In this document: positions 25,607 to 33,270 of the stretch, piece after piece
Layout: every line of letters begins with the position of its first letter
How positions within the stretch are numbered: the first letter of the stretch is position 1
Origin: Bacillus sp. SB49
GTDB taxonomy: Bacteria > Bacillota > Bacilli > Bacillales > Halobacillaceae
Assembly: GCF_000469135.2 (NCBI RefSeq)
Contig: NZ_CP048117.1
Location: 1,091,501-1,155,500, forward strand
Length of the DNA: 64,000 nt
Direction of reading: 5' to 3'
Notes under the pieces: model-generated
Seen by the model: the letters and a program-made list of their open reading frames with translations, nothing else
What the model was told of the DNA's origin: nothing
Database searches by the model: none
Position numbers and translations under genes: made by a program

Positions 25607-26458
25607 TTGTTTGTTGTAGAAATTAGAAGAATATTAATTGTTTTACTGGGATCGTTATTAAATGCGTTGTCCCTTAACTTATTCTTAATAGAGGCAAATG
25701 TTTATGCAAGCGGATTTACGGGGGTTTCCCAGCTCTTGACGAGTATTTCCAGTGATTTTCTGGGCATTCCTGGTGTGAGTACGGGACTTGTCCTGTTAGT
25801 GCTCAACATCCCTGTCGCCATATTGGGTTGGTATAAGGTAGGGAAAGGGTTCACCGTCTACAGCGCCATTTCTGTTGCGTTCACGACGTTGTTCCTCGAA
25901 GTCATCCCCGTGCAGCAGCTTTCCGGAGATATTATACTGAACGCCGTGTTCGGCGGTGTTATCGGTGGAGCCGGTGTCGGGATCACGTTGAAATGGGGTG
26001 CTTCCACCGGAGGCCTGGACATCATCGCCATGGTGCTGTCCCGTATGAAGGACCGCCCGATCGGTATTTATTTTCTTATCATTAACAGTGTAATTATTGC
26101 GGTAGCCGGTATTTTATATGAACCGGAAAACGCGCTTTATACATTATTAACTCTTTACGTAACGACAAGGGTCATTGATGCGATCCATACGCGTCACGAG
26201 AAGTTGACGGCCATGATCATCACGACAAAGGCTGCTGCCCTGGAGAAGGAAATCCATAAAAGCATGGTTCGTGGAATTACCACGCTGCCTGCCAAAGGAG
26301 CCTTCACCCAACAGGACAAGAATATGCTTGTTATGGTTATTACGAGATACGAGCTGTATGATTTGCAGCATATTATTCAGGAAGTGGACCCGCAGGCGTT
26401 TACCAACATCGTTCAAACGACAGGTATCTTCGGTTTCTTCCGAAAAGATGATAAATGA
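25607..26458 (+). CDS. yitT: YitT family membrane protein (DUF161/DUF2179)
   Basis: Inner-membrane protein of about 283 aa with six spans over residues 5-185 and a cytoplasmic DUF2179 domain (about 200-275). Family hallmarks are NALSLNLFLIEANVYASGFT, FGGVIGGAGVGITLKWGAST-GGLDI, TTRVIDAIHTRHEKLTAMII and the end NIVQTTGIFGFFRK. The start is TTG 25607: AAGGAGG sits seven bases before it and the protein then aligns with YitT from its first residue, whereas ATG 25577 has no site and adds ten unaligned residues. Function unknown; transport is often proposed. Confidence 0.9.
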   Translation: MFVVEIRRILIVLLGSLLNALSLNLFLIEANVYASGFTGVSQLLTSISSDFLGIPGVSTGLVLLVLNIPVAILGWYKVGKGFTVYSAISVAFTTLFLEVIPVQQLSGDIILNAVFGGVIGGAGVGITLKWGASTGGLDIIAMVLSRMKDRPIGIYFLIINSVIIAVAGILYEPENALYTLLTLYVTTRVIDAIHTRHEKLTAMIITTKAAALEKEIHKSMVRGITTLPAKGAFTQQDKNMLVMVITRYELYDLQHIIQEVDPQAFTNIVQTTGIFGFFRKDDK

Positions 26459-26520
26459 TGTAACGTTTTCCAGCCGGAGGACGTCTTATTCATTGAATAG
26501 AATAGATAGGGAGTGGCGAA

Positions 26521-27453
26521 ATGAAAAAATTTCTTGCCATTTTGTTAGGGGCCCTCTTGTTGTTGTTGGTGGCTGCCTGTACAAATGATTCAGGCCAGGA
26601 AGAAGCAGACGGAGAAGAAAAAGAAGAGACGGAAGCATCAGCTTCACCGGATATGGAGGCGGAGATTGATATGGAGACATTGCTCGATCAGATTGAAATG
26701 GATGCGGCAGTAAATGCATCCGGCGACGCAGCAACCTTCGAATTCTCGCTTAAAAATACAGGAGAAGATCCAGTGATTTTGGGCTTTACTTCCGGTCAGA
26801 AATACGAAGTGGAAGTGAAGAATGTATCAGGAGAAACGGTGTACAAGTATTCCGATGGTCAAATGTTCACACAGGCGCTGACGACGGAAGAACTTGCCGG
26901 CGGAGGCACGTATCAGGCTGAGGATACATGGAAAGGGATCGAACAGCCCGGGAAGTATGAGGTTACGATGACAATCCTTGTACATACCATCAATGACCAA
27001 TCCCTCGAGGCGAACCCGTTCCAAGTGACGCAGGAATTCACGGTGCAGCCGGATAAGAAAGAATCGGATCAGGATCAGGCGTCGACAGAGGAAGAGACGC
27101 CTTCGGAAGAGACAGAGGAAGCAGCTCCGCCCGTCGAGGACAGTTACAGCGGAGATGGGGAAACGTTCCGGTCTCTTACCGTGTCAGGGGACAATGGATC
27201 CTATGTGGTTAAAGGGGAAGCCAATGTTTCCAACGGTACCTTCATTTATACCGTGGAAGATGGACATAATGTGCAGGTGGAGCCTTCTGAAAAACAGGTA
27301 GGGGCGTCGTCTTCCTGGACACCTTTTGAAATAAGTGTCACCATTCCAGAGGACAAACTTCCGGACTTCGGCACGATCACCCTCACTATGTTTACGGAAA
27401 ATGGGGACGGTCTGCCTGAGAACTTGAACTACATTCCACTGGATCGATTCTAA
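26521..27453 (+). CDS. BsuPI-domain lipoprotein
   Basis: 310-aa lipoprotein: lipobox LVAAC with Cys20, then an acidic linker, a BsuPI (intracellular proteinase inhibitor) domain at about 50-170 (NASGDAATFEFSLKNTGEDP, VKNVSGETVYKYSDGQMF, WKGIEQPGKYEV), a second acidic linker (175-205) and a C-terminal immunoglobulin-like domain resembling Gmad2 (about 207-310). B. subtilis Ipi, next to yitT, is cytoplasmic and single-domain, so here the inhibitor fold is exported and fused. Target protease unknown. RBS AGGGAGTGG lies six bases before ATG 26521. Confidence 0.8.
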   Translation: MKKFLAILLGALLLLLVAACTNDSGQEEADGEEKEETEASASPDMEAEIDMETLLDQIEMDAAVNASGDAATFEFSLKNTGEDPVILGFTSGQKYEVEVKNVSGETVYKYSDGQMFTQALTTEELAGGGTYQAEDTWKGIEQPGKYEVTMTILVHTINDQSLEANPFQVTQEFTVQPDKKESDQDQASTEEETPSEETEEAAPPVEDSYSGDGETFRSLTVSGDNGSYVVKGEANVSNGTFIYTVEDGHNVQVEPSEKQVGASSSWTPFEISVTIPEDKLPDFGTITLTMFTENGDGLPENLNYIPLDRF

Positions 27454-27456
27454 TAG

Positions 27457-27493
27457 AAAAAAAACCACCATACGAGGGTATGGTGGTTTTTTT
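27457..27493. terminator. Bidirectional terminator
   Basis: AAAAACCACCATAC, GAGG loop and the complement with T7. Ends the BsuPI lipoprotein gene and the convergent Nfu-N gene. Confidence 0.9.
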
Positions 27494-27497
27494 GAAA

Positions 27498-27764
27498 TCA
27501 ATATCCGTGTTCTTCGAGCGTGCTTTTCACTTTTGGATTCAACTCGTCCCAGTCGGCTTGGGGAAGTTTATTGACCGTGATGAAATTTTGGAAACCAAAG
27601 ACGTTGTCGACGCCGTCGAGCTCCATCAAATCGTTCATGATTGTATGTTCACTCGTTTGTCCCGGCATAACGGAAACGCTGCCGTCTCCTTGGAAAATAA
27701 GCTTTTCCACCGTGAATTTACGAGCATTTGGATTAGGTGTTTCTTGTACTTGTATAGCCATCAT
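27498..27764 (-). CDS. Nfu N-terminal (scaffold-like) domain protein
   Basis: 88-aa stand-alone Nfu_N domain (PF08712 as recalled), marked by ETPNPNARKFTVEKLIF at the N terminus and GVDNVFGFQNFITVNK in the middle. It lacks the CxxC-bearing C-terminal NifU domain, so it cannot carry a cluster alone; it may assist Fe-S assembly with another Nfu protein. ATG 27764 is chosen by AAGGAGG six bases before. YitW (31.6 kb), an Fe-S maturation-type protein, is nearby but not co-transcribed. Confidence 0.85.
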   Translation of the reverse strand: MMAIQVQETPNPNARKFTVEKLIFQGDGSVSVMPGQTSEHTIMNDLMELDGVDNVFGFQNFITVNKLPQADWDELNPKVKSTLEEHGY

Positions 27765-27890
27765 CGTATCCTCCTTCTTCACTCTGCTCTTATCTTACCA
27801 AAAAATCGCGCCCACCTAAATAGTAAAACACTTCAATTCAGAACCGGCCGCATCTGTGATACAATGATATCACTTTTCAGGAGGTGTGTT

Positions 27891-28718
27891 ATGGAAACGA
27901 GATTAATCGATGTCTTGCAGCCGATCAAAGACAATGATTATACATTGCAGGACGGCCAGAATTTACAAGAGCTCACGACTATGATGCTACAAAAAATCGG
28001 ATCTGTCCATCCTGTTCTCAGGGAGGATCTTATTCGTCCGGTTTTTACATCCTTTATTGCCAGAAACCATTACACCAACGAACAATTAAAGAATATTCTC
28101 CAATCGATTTTAAATAAAAATTATTTGTTTTACCGGATAGCGATGTCCAAAAATGAAGAAGACGCCGTGTTCAAGCGCAGCTATTCCGTGCTTCTGATTC
28201 CACCGATCATGGACAAGCACCGGGAAGATCCGTTCCTGAAAGAAGAAGATATCCGGCGGGTTTGGGACAGCCTGAAGAAATATGTTCCCCAGGAGAAAGA
28301 TACCCGTGCCTGCGTCAAAGACAAAGGTTGGGCTCATGCGATGGCTCATGCAGCGGATGCGGTATACAGTACGGCAGCGTGTGAAGAAATTACAAGGGAA
28401 GACATTCTCGATATGCTTCCGATCATCCGCGATAAATTCATGATCGACAAACCGTATCTGTTTGATGAGGAAGAACGGATGGTGACGGCGGTATTGATGA
28501 TGTTCCGGAAAATCAGTCATGCGGAAAGAGTGGAATGGCTGGAATCACTCCTTTATGAGCGGGAAAGCTGGAAAGATCCCGATGAGGATATCATCATCAA
28601 TAACAGCAAACACTTCTTAAGAGCGCTGTACTTCCGAATGCTCGACGGCGATTACCGGGAACTTAAACAGGTTTTAGAAAATCTGCTGCGGGAATTGAGG
28701 AAACAGGAAGCCTATTAA
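27891..28718 (+). CDS. DUF2785 family protein
   Basis: 275-aa soluble helical protein of unknown function. The family signature is KGWAHAMAHAADAVYSTAAC at about 145-164, with conserved histidines in a WAHAxAH pattern that could bind metal; upstream is FTSFIARNHYTNEQLKNIL. The long frame back to 27480 is chance; ATG 27891 follows AGGAGGTGTGTT and begins the conserved region. It is followed within 20 bases by a membrane-protein gene, likely an operon. Confidence 0.82.
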   Translation: METRLIDVLQPIKDNDYTLQDGQNLQELTTMMLQKIGSVHPVLREDLIRPVFTSFIARNHYTNEQLKNILQSILNKNYLFYRIAMSKNEEDAVFKRSYSVLLIPPIMDKHREDPFLKEEDIRRVWDSLKKYVPQEKDTRACVKDKGWAHAMAHAADAVYSTAACEEITREDILDMLPIIRDKFMIDKPYLFDEEERMVTAVLMMFRKISHAERVEWLESLLYERESWKDPDEDIIINNSKHFLRALYFRMLDGDYRELKQVLENLLRELRKQEAY

Positions 28719-28734
28719 GATGTGGGGGAAGCGT

Positions 28735-29163
28735 ATGATTCGTTGGGGGCTCTTTATCGGAACGACATCAGGAATTGTGCTGGGTCTGTACCTGTGGTTT
28801 GTAGAGCAGGTGACAGGAATGAGAGTGTACACGCTGCTTATGAATGTAGACTTCATCCCTGTCCTAGGTGATATCGATTGGCCTGTCTTTATGGAGTGGT
28901 TTTTCCATATCCTCATATCGTGGGCAATCGGAATCATCTATGCGTACTTATTGATGTATCGCCTGCGTAAAACCAATCGGAATCGATGGCTGCTTGCCGT
29001 CGGACTGACACTGTTTGCTGCATTTACTTATGTTCCACTCACGATCCTTGCTGTGAAAGAGACGCCGGGTCTGACTGATGGGGCGGCCATTACACAGTGG
29101 CTTATCGGTCATGCTTTGTATGCCATCACGTTGAAGATGTCCTTCAGCCGCTTCCGCACTTGA
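28735..29163 (+). CDS. Four-span membrane protein, unknown
   Basis: About 142 aa with hydrophobic segments at about 3-25, 48-70, 82-105 and 115-135 and no recognised domain. Charged loops NRNRWL and a C-terminal RFRT suggest cytoplasmic ends. ATG 28735 with GGGGG six bases before is preferred; ATG 28720 would add MWGKR. It lies close behind the DUF2785 gene and ends at a strong terminator. Conserved hypothetical at best. Confidence 0.65.
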   Translation: MIRWGLFIGTTSGIVLGLYLWFVEQVTGMRVYTLLMNVDFIPVLGDIDWPVFMEWFFHILISWAIGIIYAYLLMYRLRKTNRNRWLLAVGLTLFAAFTYVPLTILAVKETPGLTDGAAITQWLIGHALYAITLKMSFSRFRT

Positions 29164-29165
29164 AT

Positions 29166-29216
29166 AAAACAAAGCAGCGCCTGATATGTATAAGTATCAG
29201 GCGCTGCTTTGTTTTA
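29166..29216. terminator. Strong bidirectional terminator
   Basis: Nineteen or more bp stem (AAAACAAAGCAGCGCCTGATA and complement) with T runs on both strands. Confidence 0.92.
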
Positions 29217-29274
29217 GAAAATCATTAGGGGGTAATGTACTGTACCCGCTTACATGAAAAATAAACGTACCCGC

Positions 29275-29310
29275 AATAAAAAAAGGCCGGAAATAGTCCG
29301 GCCTTTCCTT
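29275..29310 (-). terminator. Terminator of DUF3813 operon
   Basis: On the minus strand AAGGCCGGACTATTTCCGGCCTT is followed by T7, two bases after the DUF3813 stop. The stretch 29217-29278 has a small GTAC-rich repeat but no gene. Confidence 0.88.
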
Positions 29311-29311
29311 G

Positions 29312-29515
29312 TTATCGCAAGCTGTTGTTATGCGCTTCGATTTGCTGCTCCAATTGCTGTAGCTGTTGTTTCTCTTCTTGAGAACATTGGCTATATGCAG
29401 ACTGGATAGCATCTTTAGCGGCTTTCATATCCTCTTGGCTGGCGCCGTTCGTATCACGACGCTGAGTGAAACGGTTGACCGCTTCGCGCGCATTTTCAAA
29501 AAGGTTTCTTTCCAT
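29312..29515 (-). CDS. DUF3813 family small protein
   Basis: 67-aa hydrophilic helical protein: LFENAREAVNRFTQRR, then EDMKAAKDAIQSAYSQCSQE and EKQQLQQLEQQIEAHN. This matches my memory of DUF3813, a family confined to Bacillaceae, with function unknown. It follows the 48-aa gene by two bases, with GGAGGG in that gene's 3' end as ribosome site. Position before the yitU gene and the sigma-G-like promoter upstream suggest spore expression. Confidence 0.75.
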   Translation of the reverse strand: MERNLFENAREAVNRFTQRRDTNGASQEDMKAAKDAIQSAYSQCSQEEKQQLQQLEQQIEAHNNSLR

Positions 29516-29517
29516 CG

Positions 29518-29664
29518 TTAAAACCCTCCTACGGTGTGCTGATCGGCTTCCATCTGTTTTCGATCCGCATCTGTCAGCTTTTCCGCTTCCAATTTACGTT
29601 CATCGAAGGATGGCACTTCCGACCCGCGTTTCTCGTTGCGATTGTCATTCTTTTGCTGCTCCAT
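29518..29664 (-). CDS. 48-aa hydrophilic protein
   Basis: A short gene read directly: ATG 29664, seven bases after GGAGGG, to TAA 29518. The product (MEQQKNDNRNEKRGSEVPSF...ADQHTVGGF) is charged, without cysteines, and ends in GGF; it looks like a small soluble spore or stress protein but no family is recognised. It is coupled to the DUF3813 gene and lies under a sigma-G-like promoter. The ribosome site and compact two-gene layout make it more than a chance frame. Confidence 0.65.
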   Translation of the reverse strand: MEQQKNDNRNEKRGSEVPSFDERKLEAEKLTDADRKQMEADQHTVGGF

Positions 29665-29683
29665 GACAAGACCCTCCTGTCAT

Positions 29684-29713
29684 AAAAAAGCCTGAACGCT
29701 TTCACGTTCAAGC
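29684..29713 (-). terminator. Hairpin with T run after yitU / in leader of small operon
   Basis: On the minus strand GCTTGAACG, TGAAAG-like loop, CGTTCAGGC and T6. It ends yitU, but it also falls between the sigma-G-like box and the 48-aa ORF, so it might attenuate that operon. Confidence 0.8.
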
Positions 29714-29714
29714 T

Positions 29715-29744
29715 TAGTATGGCGGCAGGGCGGTTTTTTACACG
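29715..29744 (-). promoter_or_regulatory. Sigma-G-like promoter
   Basis: The minus strand has CATACTA (29715-29721), identical to the sigma-G -10, with GTGTA about 17-18 bases upstream against GYATR. It lies after the yitU stop and points at the two small genes. Confidence 0.4.
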
Positions 29745-29757
29745 AGGAAAAATGTAC

Positions 29758-30573
29758 CTAGATCGCCCGTTTGTTTATTTGAAGATAGTCATTAAGAAAC
29801 GTTCCGATGCCGTCTTGTTCATTCGTAGCGGTGACGTGATCAGCCATGCTTTTCAGCTCATCGATGGCGTTCCCCATGGCGACGCCTATCCCCGCATAAT
29901 CGATCATTTCAAAATCGTTGTCCTCATCACCGAAAGCGATCACCCGTTCTTTCGGGATATGGAAGTAGCGCGCAATTTTATCAAGACCGACCGCTTTGTT
30001 CATACCGGCCCGGACAATTTCGATAACGTGCCACGGCGCGCCCCATTTCCGGTGATCGATCAATTCTGCATGCTGATCCAGTTCCTGTCTCAGACGTTTG
30101 ATTTTCTCTTCTTCCGGGTGGATAAGAATGGAAGTAGGGTCATCTTTCAAGTGATGCTGCAGCCTTCCAACGGTCGGCTTAATATCTGTTTGAAAAATCC
30201 GCAGAATTTCTTCGTCGTGCCTGTCGAGGTAAACGTCATCCTTCACTTCCGCAAGAATATTCTTTACACCGAGTTCCTGACAGGTATGAATGATTTTATG
30301 CGCCGTTCTTATGCCGAGCGGAGAATGCAGCGCATCCCATTTATGGTCCTTAGGGTGGTGGATGAACGCACCATTGAAGTTCACCATTGGAGTATCCAGA
30401 CCAAGTTCGTGATAGAAATCGATACTTGCCCGGTGCGGCCTTCCTGTCGCAATTACGACGATATGGCCTTGGTCCATGGCCTGAAGCACGGTTTCTTTTG
30501 TTTTGCCACTGATGACTTTATCATCGGTCAATAATGTTCCGTCTAGATCCAACGCAATCAAATGCTGTTTCAT
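29758..30573 (-). CDS. yitU: HAD (Cof-type) phosphatase YitU
   Basis: 271-aa HAD-superfamily hydrolase, subfamily IIB. Motif I HLIALDLDGTLL with nucleophile and acid Asp (about 8 and 10), motif II IVVIATGRPH (Thr/Gly), motif III Lys in MNKAVGLDKIAR and motif IV VIAFGDEDNDFEMI. B. subtilis YitU dephosphorylates the riboflavin precursor 5-amino-6-(5-phosphoribitylamino)uracil; substrate here is inferred from position next to yitV-yitW. Start ATG 30573 (MKQHLIALD) after GAGGTGA. Confidence 0.88.
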   Translation of the reverse strand: MKQHLIALDLDGTLLTDDKVISGKTKETVLQAMDQGHIVVIATGRPHRASIDFYHELGLDTPMVNFNGAFIHHPKDHKWDALHSPLGIRTAHKIIHTCQELGVKNILAEVKDDVYLDRHDEEILRIFQTDIKPTVGRLQHHLKDDPTSILIHPEEEKIKRLRQELDQHAELIDHRKWGAPWHVIEIVRAGMNKAVGLDKIARYFHIPKERVIAFGDEDNDFEMIDYAGIGVAMGNAIDELKSMADHVTATNEQDGIGTFLNDYLQINKRAI

Positions 30574-30753
30574 TAGCTTCACCTCATTTGTATGTATAGT
30601 GTAGCGGGTTCTCAGGCAGGTTGTAAAGAATTTCTGTGAACGCTGCCTATGACTTCCAAATTGATGACAGCAGTGTTACGATGTGTATTATATAGGAAAT
30701 TTATTAATCGCGCCTAAAGCACAGGTAAAGATTTTCAGAAAGGAACCATGGCA

Positions 30754-31518
30754 ATGATCGGAGTTTATCGGAACACATTGAAAGATATACCAGTACTGAC
30801 AGTCGTCGACTCTTCCAAAGAGAACGAGGCGCTCCCGGTATTCATTTATTTCCACGGCTTCACCTCAGCGAAAGAACATAACCTCCCGCAAGCCTATCTG
30901 CTTGCGCAGAAGGGGTACCGCGTCATCCTCCCGGACAGCGCGTATCATGGCGAACGCGAGGAGGATTTGTCCAAAGAAGAGCTCAGCCTCAAATTTTGGG
31001 AGATCGTGTATCAAAACTTGAAAGAGCTTCAGGATATGAAAGATGAACTCGATCGCATGGAACTGCTCGAAAACCGCAGAATTGGTATCGGCGGAACATC
31101 GATGGGGGGAATCACTACGAGCGCTGCTTTGACGATGTACCCCTGGATTCAGGCGGCTGCGGTCATGATGGGTTCACCCAAACCGGTCGAATTCGCTCAG
31201 AAGCTTATTGAAGATGTAAAAAACAACGGATACGAGCTGCCTCTGAAACAAGAGGAGTTAGATGAGCTCTATCATTCGCTTGCAGGCATCGATTTATCCC
31301 TGCAGAAGGATAAGCTATACAGCCGGCCGCTCTTTTTCTGGCACGGAGATGCCGATCCTGTTGTTCCATTTGAGCACTCCTATGATTTCTATAATGATGC
31401 GATCAGCCAATATAAGAATCCGGAGAATATCCGTTTCTTGAGAGAGGTCGGGCGTGATCATAAAGTCAGCCGTTTCGCCATTCTTGAGTTGGTCAACTGG
31501 CTGGAACTCGTCCTTTGA
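30754..31518 (+). CDS. yitV: Alpha/beta hydrolase YitV-like esterase
   Basis: About 254 aa. The alpha/beta fold shows FIYFHGFTSAKEHN (oxyanion loop), the nucleophile elbow GGTSMGGITT with Ser near 116, the acid Asp in FWHGDADPVVPFEH near 201 and His in VGRDHKVSRFA near 236. YitV homologues are esterase-like with unknown natural substrate. ATG 30754 is preferred over 30748 by spacing from AAAGGA. The 165-bp region before it separates it from the divergent yitU. Confidence 0.88.
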   Translation: MIGVYRNTLKDIPVLTVVDSSKENEALPVFIYFHGFTSAKEHNLPQAYLLAQKGYRVILPDSAYHGEREEDLSKEELSLKFWEIVYQNLKELQDMKDELDRMELLENRRIGIGGTSMGGITTSAALTMYPWIQAAAVMMGSPKPVEFAQKLIEDVKNNGYELPLKQEELDELYHSLAGIDLSLQKDKLYSRPLFFWHGDADPVVPFEHSYDFYNDAISQYKNPENIRFLREVGRDHKVSRFAILELVNWLELVL

Positions 31519-31592
31519 TGGTAGGGAATATTTTGTCCCGGCAGGATTTTTGTTTATAATAAGGTTTGAACAATTGTGAAGGGGGAACAAAA

Positions 31593-31907
31593 GTGGATAG
31601 AACTGCATTAGAAGAAAACGCAATGGGTGCCCTTGAGAATGTCATTGACCCGGAACTCGGCATTGATATCGTGAACTTAGGCTTAGTCTATGGCGTCGAT
31701 ATAGATGAGGATGGCAATACAAAGGTAACGATGACCTTGACTGCGATGGGCTGCCCGCTGGCCGGTCACATTGAACAGGATGTAAAGCGCTGCCTTGCAG
31801 ACCTTCCTGAACTAAATGAGATATCGGTGAATATTGTCTGGAATCCGCCTTGGACGAAGGATCGTATGAGTCGCTACGCGAAAATCGCTCTTGGTATTCC
31901 GGATTGA
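31593..31907 (+). CDS. yitW: YitW/DUF59 Fe-S maturation-type protein
   Basis: 104-aa MIP18/DUF59 protein, a family linked to Fe-S cluster insertion (SufT). Typical features are NVIDPELGIDIVNLGLVYGV, MTLTAMGCPLAGHIEQDV with the conserved Cys, and VNIVWNPPWTKDRMS. GTG 31593 is the start, eight bases after AAGGGGG; the longer frame begins before the site. Single gene ending at a perfect terminator. Confidence 0.9.
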   Translation: MDRTALEENAMGALENVIDPELGIDIVNLGLVYGVDIDEDGNTKVTMTLTAMGCPLAGHIEQDVKRCLADLPELNEISVNIVWNPPWTKDRMSRYAKIALGIPD

Positions 31908-31922
31908 TCGAAGGATGGTCCG

Positions 31923-31955
31923 CCCCTGCCGTAGGTAACACGGCAGGGGTTTTTA
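31923..31955 (+). terminator. yitW terminator
   Basis: CCCCTGCCGT, AGGTAAC loop, ACGGCAGGGG and T5. Confidence 0.9.
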
Positions 31956-31985
31956 CATATTACGCTTATGAAGGAGGGGAGAGAT

Positions 31986-32504
31986 ATGGAACGTGCACCA
32001 GTGTTTCAAATCGTCGGATATAAAAACAGTGGAAAAACCACCTTATTGTCGGATTTGATCGCCTATGGTACGGATCGTGGCGAGAAAATCGCGGCAATCA
32101 AGCACCATACTCATGAAGAGCCGTTAAAAGTGATGCACCATGAAACGGACAGCTACCGTCTTCATGAATGCGGCTCATTCTTAACAGGGGTAGACAGCCC
32201 GCGCCGGTTCCAGATGGAATTGTCCCATGATGATGATTTCGCTCTGGACCATCTAGTGGATATTTACCGCCATTTTTCGCCTGATTTAATTACGGTGGAA
32301 GGATATAAGGAAGAGCACTACCCGAAGGCGGTCATCATCAAAAGGGTGGAAGACTTGAAACTGTTGGATAACTTGACAAACATCAAGCTCGTCATCACGT
32401 GGGATGAAACGTTGACGGCTCATGTCTCTCATTCCGTTATCGCTCTGAAAGATTGGAGAAAACGCTTACCGGAAGTGCTGGAACTTGCTAAGGGGGAATC
32501 TTGA
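31986..32504 (+). CDS. mobB: MobB molybdopterin-guanine dinucleotide protein
   Basis: GTP-binding protein aiding guanylylation of molybdopterin. 172 aa with P-loop VGYKNSGKTTLLSDL (about 9-23), switch-like IKHHTHEEPL, and the G3/G4-type VEGYKEEHYPKAVII. ATG 31986 follows AAGGAGGGGAGAG. First of three tightly packed molybdenum-cofactor genes (mobB-moaE-moaD); moaA, moeA and moaB are not in this window. This trio lies between yitW and uppP. Confidence 0.92.
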   Translation: MERAPVFQIVGYKNSGKTTLLSDLIAYGTDRGEKIAAIKHHTHEEPLKVMHHETDSYRLHECGSFLTGVDSPRRFQMELSHDDDFALDHLVDIYRHFSPDLITVEGYKEEHYPKAVIIKRVEDLKLLDNLTNIKLVITWDETLTAHVSHSVIALKDWRKRLPEVLELAKGES

Positions 32505-32965
32505 TGGGGGAGAAGAGGTGCTGGATCACAGAAGAACCGATTGATGTCGGTTCTCTTGTCCATACAGTTACAAGGCCGGAAGCAGGAGCCATCAATACGT
32601 TCATCGGAACGGTCAGGGAGTTTACTAAAGGAAAGCAGACGCTCTACTTGGAGTATGAAGCTTATACCGCTATGGCGGAGAAGAAGCTCGAGCAGATTGC
32701 CCGGGAAATGGAAGAACGATGGCCGGACATTCAAACGGCGATCGTCCACCGGACCGGCCGTCTTGAAATATCCGATATCGCGGTCGTCATTGCTGTTTCG
32801 ACCCCGCATCGGGCTGATTCCTATGAGGCGAGCAGATACGCAATTGAACGGATAAAAGAGATTGTCCCAATATGGAAGAAAGAACATTGGGAAGATGGCG
32901 ACAGCTGGATCGGGGATCAAAAAGAAATCGTCCCCGGTGTACCAGGGAAGGGGGATGGAATGTGA
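32504..32965 (+). CDS. moaE: MoaE molybdopterin synthase large subunit
   Basis: Catalytic subunit that with MoaD converts precursor Z (cPMP) to molybdopterin. About 153 aa: GAINTFIGTVREFTKGKQTL, LEYEAYTAMAEKKLEQI, IVHRTGRLEISDIAV, and IVPIWKKEHWEDGDSWI with the catalytic lysines. ATG 32504 shares its A with the mobB TGA stop, so translation is coupled. It is followed by moaD with a four-base overlap. Confidence 0.93.
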   Translation: MGEKRCWITEEPIDVGSLVHTVTRPEAGAINTFIGTVREFTKGKQTLYLEYEAYTAMAEKKLEQIAREMEERWPDIQTAIVHRTGRLEISDIAVVIAVSTPHRADSYEASRYAIERIKEIVPIWKKEHWEDGDSWIGDQKEIVPGVPGKGDGM

Positions 32966-33195
32966 ATCGTATTCTTTTTTTTGCTGGCTTAAAGGAACAA
33001 ATCGGTGAAGGAGAATGGTCCTTTGATGCGGCGGGTTTAACAGTAGAGGACTTGAAGGAAACGGTGCGGCAGGAGTTTGGTGTGGAACAGGTTATGACAA
33101 GTATGACAGCGGTCAATGAAGAATTCGCTCAAAAAGAAACGATCGTAAAAGAAGGAGATACGATAGCTTTTATCCCGCCTGTAAGCGGAGGATGA
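32962..33195 (+). CDS. moaD: MoaD molybdopterin synthase sulfur carrier
   Basis: 77-aa ubiquitin-like sulfur carrier. ILFFAGLKEQIGEGEWSFDA at the N terminus, LTVEDLKETVRQEFG in the middle and the terminal FIPPVSGG; the free Gly-Gly end is adenylated and thiocarboxylated. GTG 32962 overlaps the moaE stop (GTGA). A G-rich box (AAGGGGGATGG) precedes it. Confidence 0.92.
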   Translation: MNRILFFAGLKEQIGEGEWSFDAAGLTVEDLKETVRQEFGVEQVMTSMTAVNEEFAQKETIVKEGDTIAFIPPVSGG

Positions 33196-33216
33196 AGCGG
33201 AACATCCCCTTTATGA

Positions 33217-33256
33217 GAAAAGGCTCCGCGTTATGGAAACGCGGAGCCTTTTTTTC
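33217..33256. terminator. Bidirectional terminator
   Basis: AAAGGCTCCGCG, TTATGGAAA loop, CGCGGAGCCTTT and T runs; ends moaD and the convergent uppP. Confidence 0.9.
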
Positions 33257-33270
33257 TTTCTGACTACTTT

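Noticed and set aside
29719-30534. 271-aa plus-strand ORF
   Set aside because: Antisense shadow of the HAD phosphatase gene yitU, whose motifs are complete.
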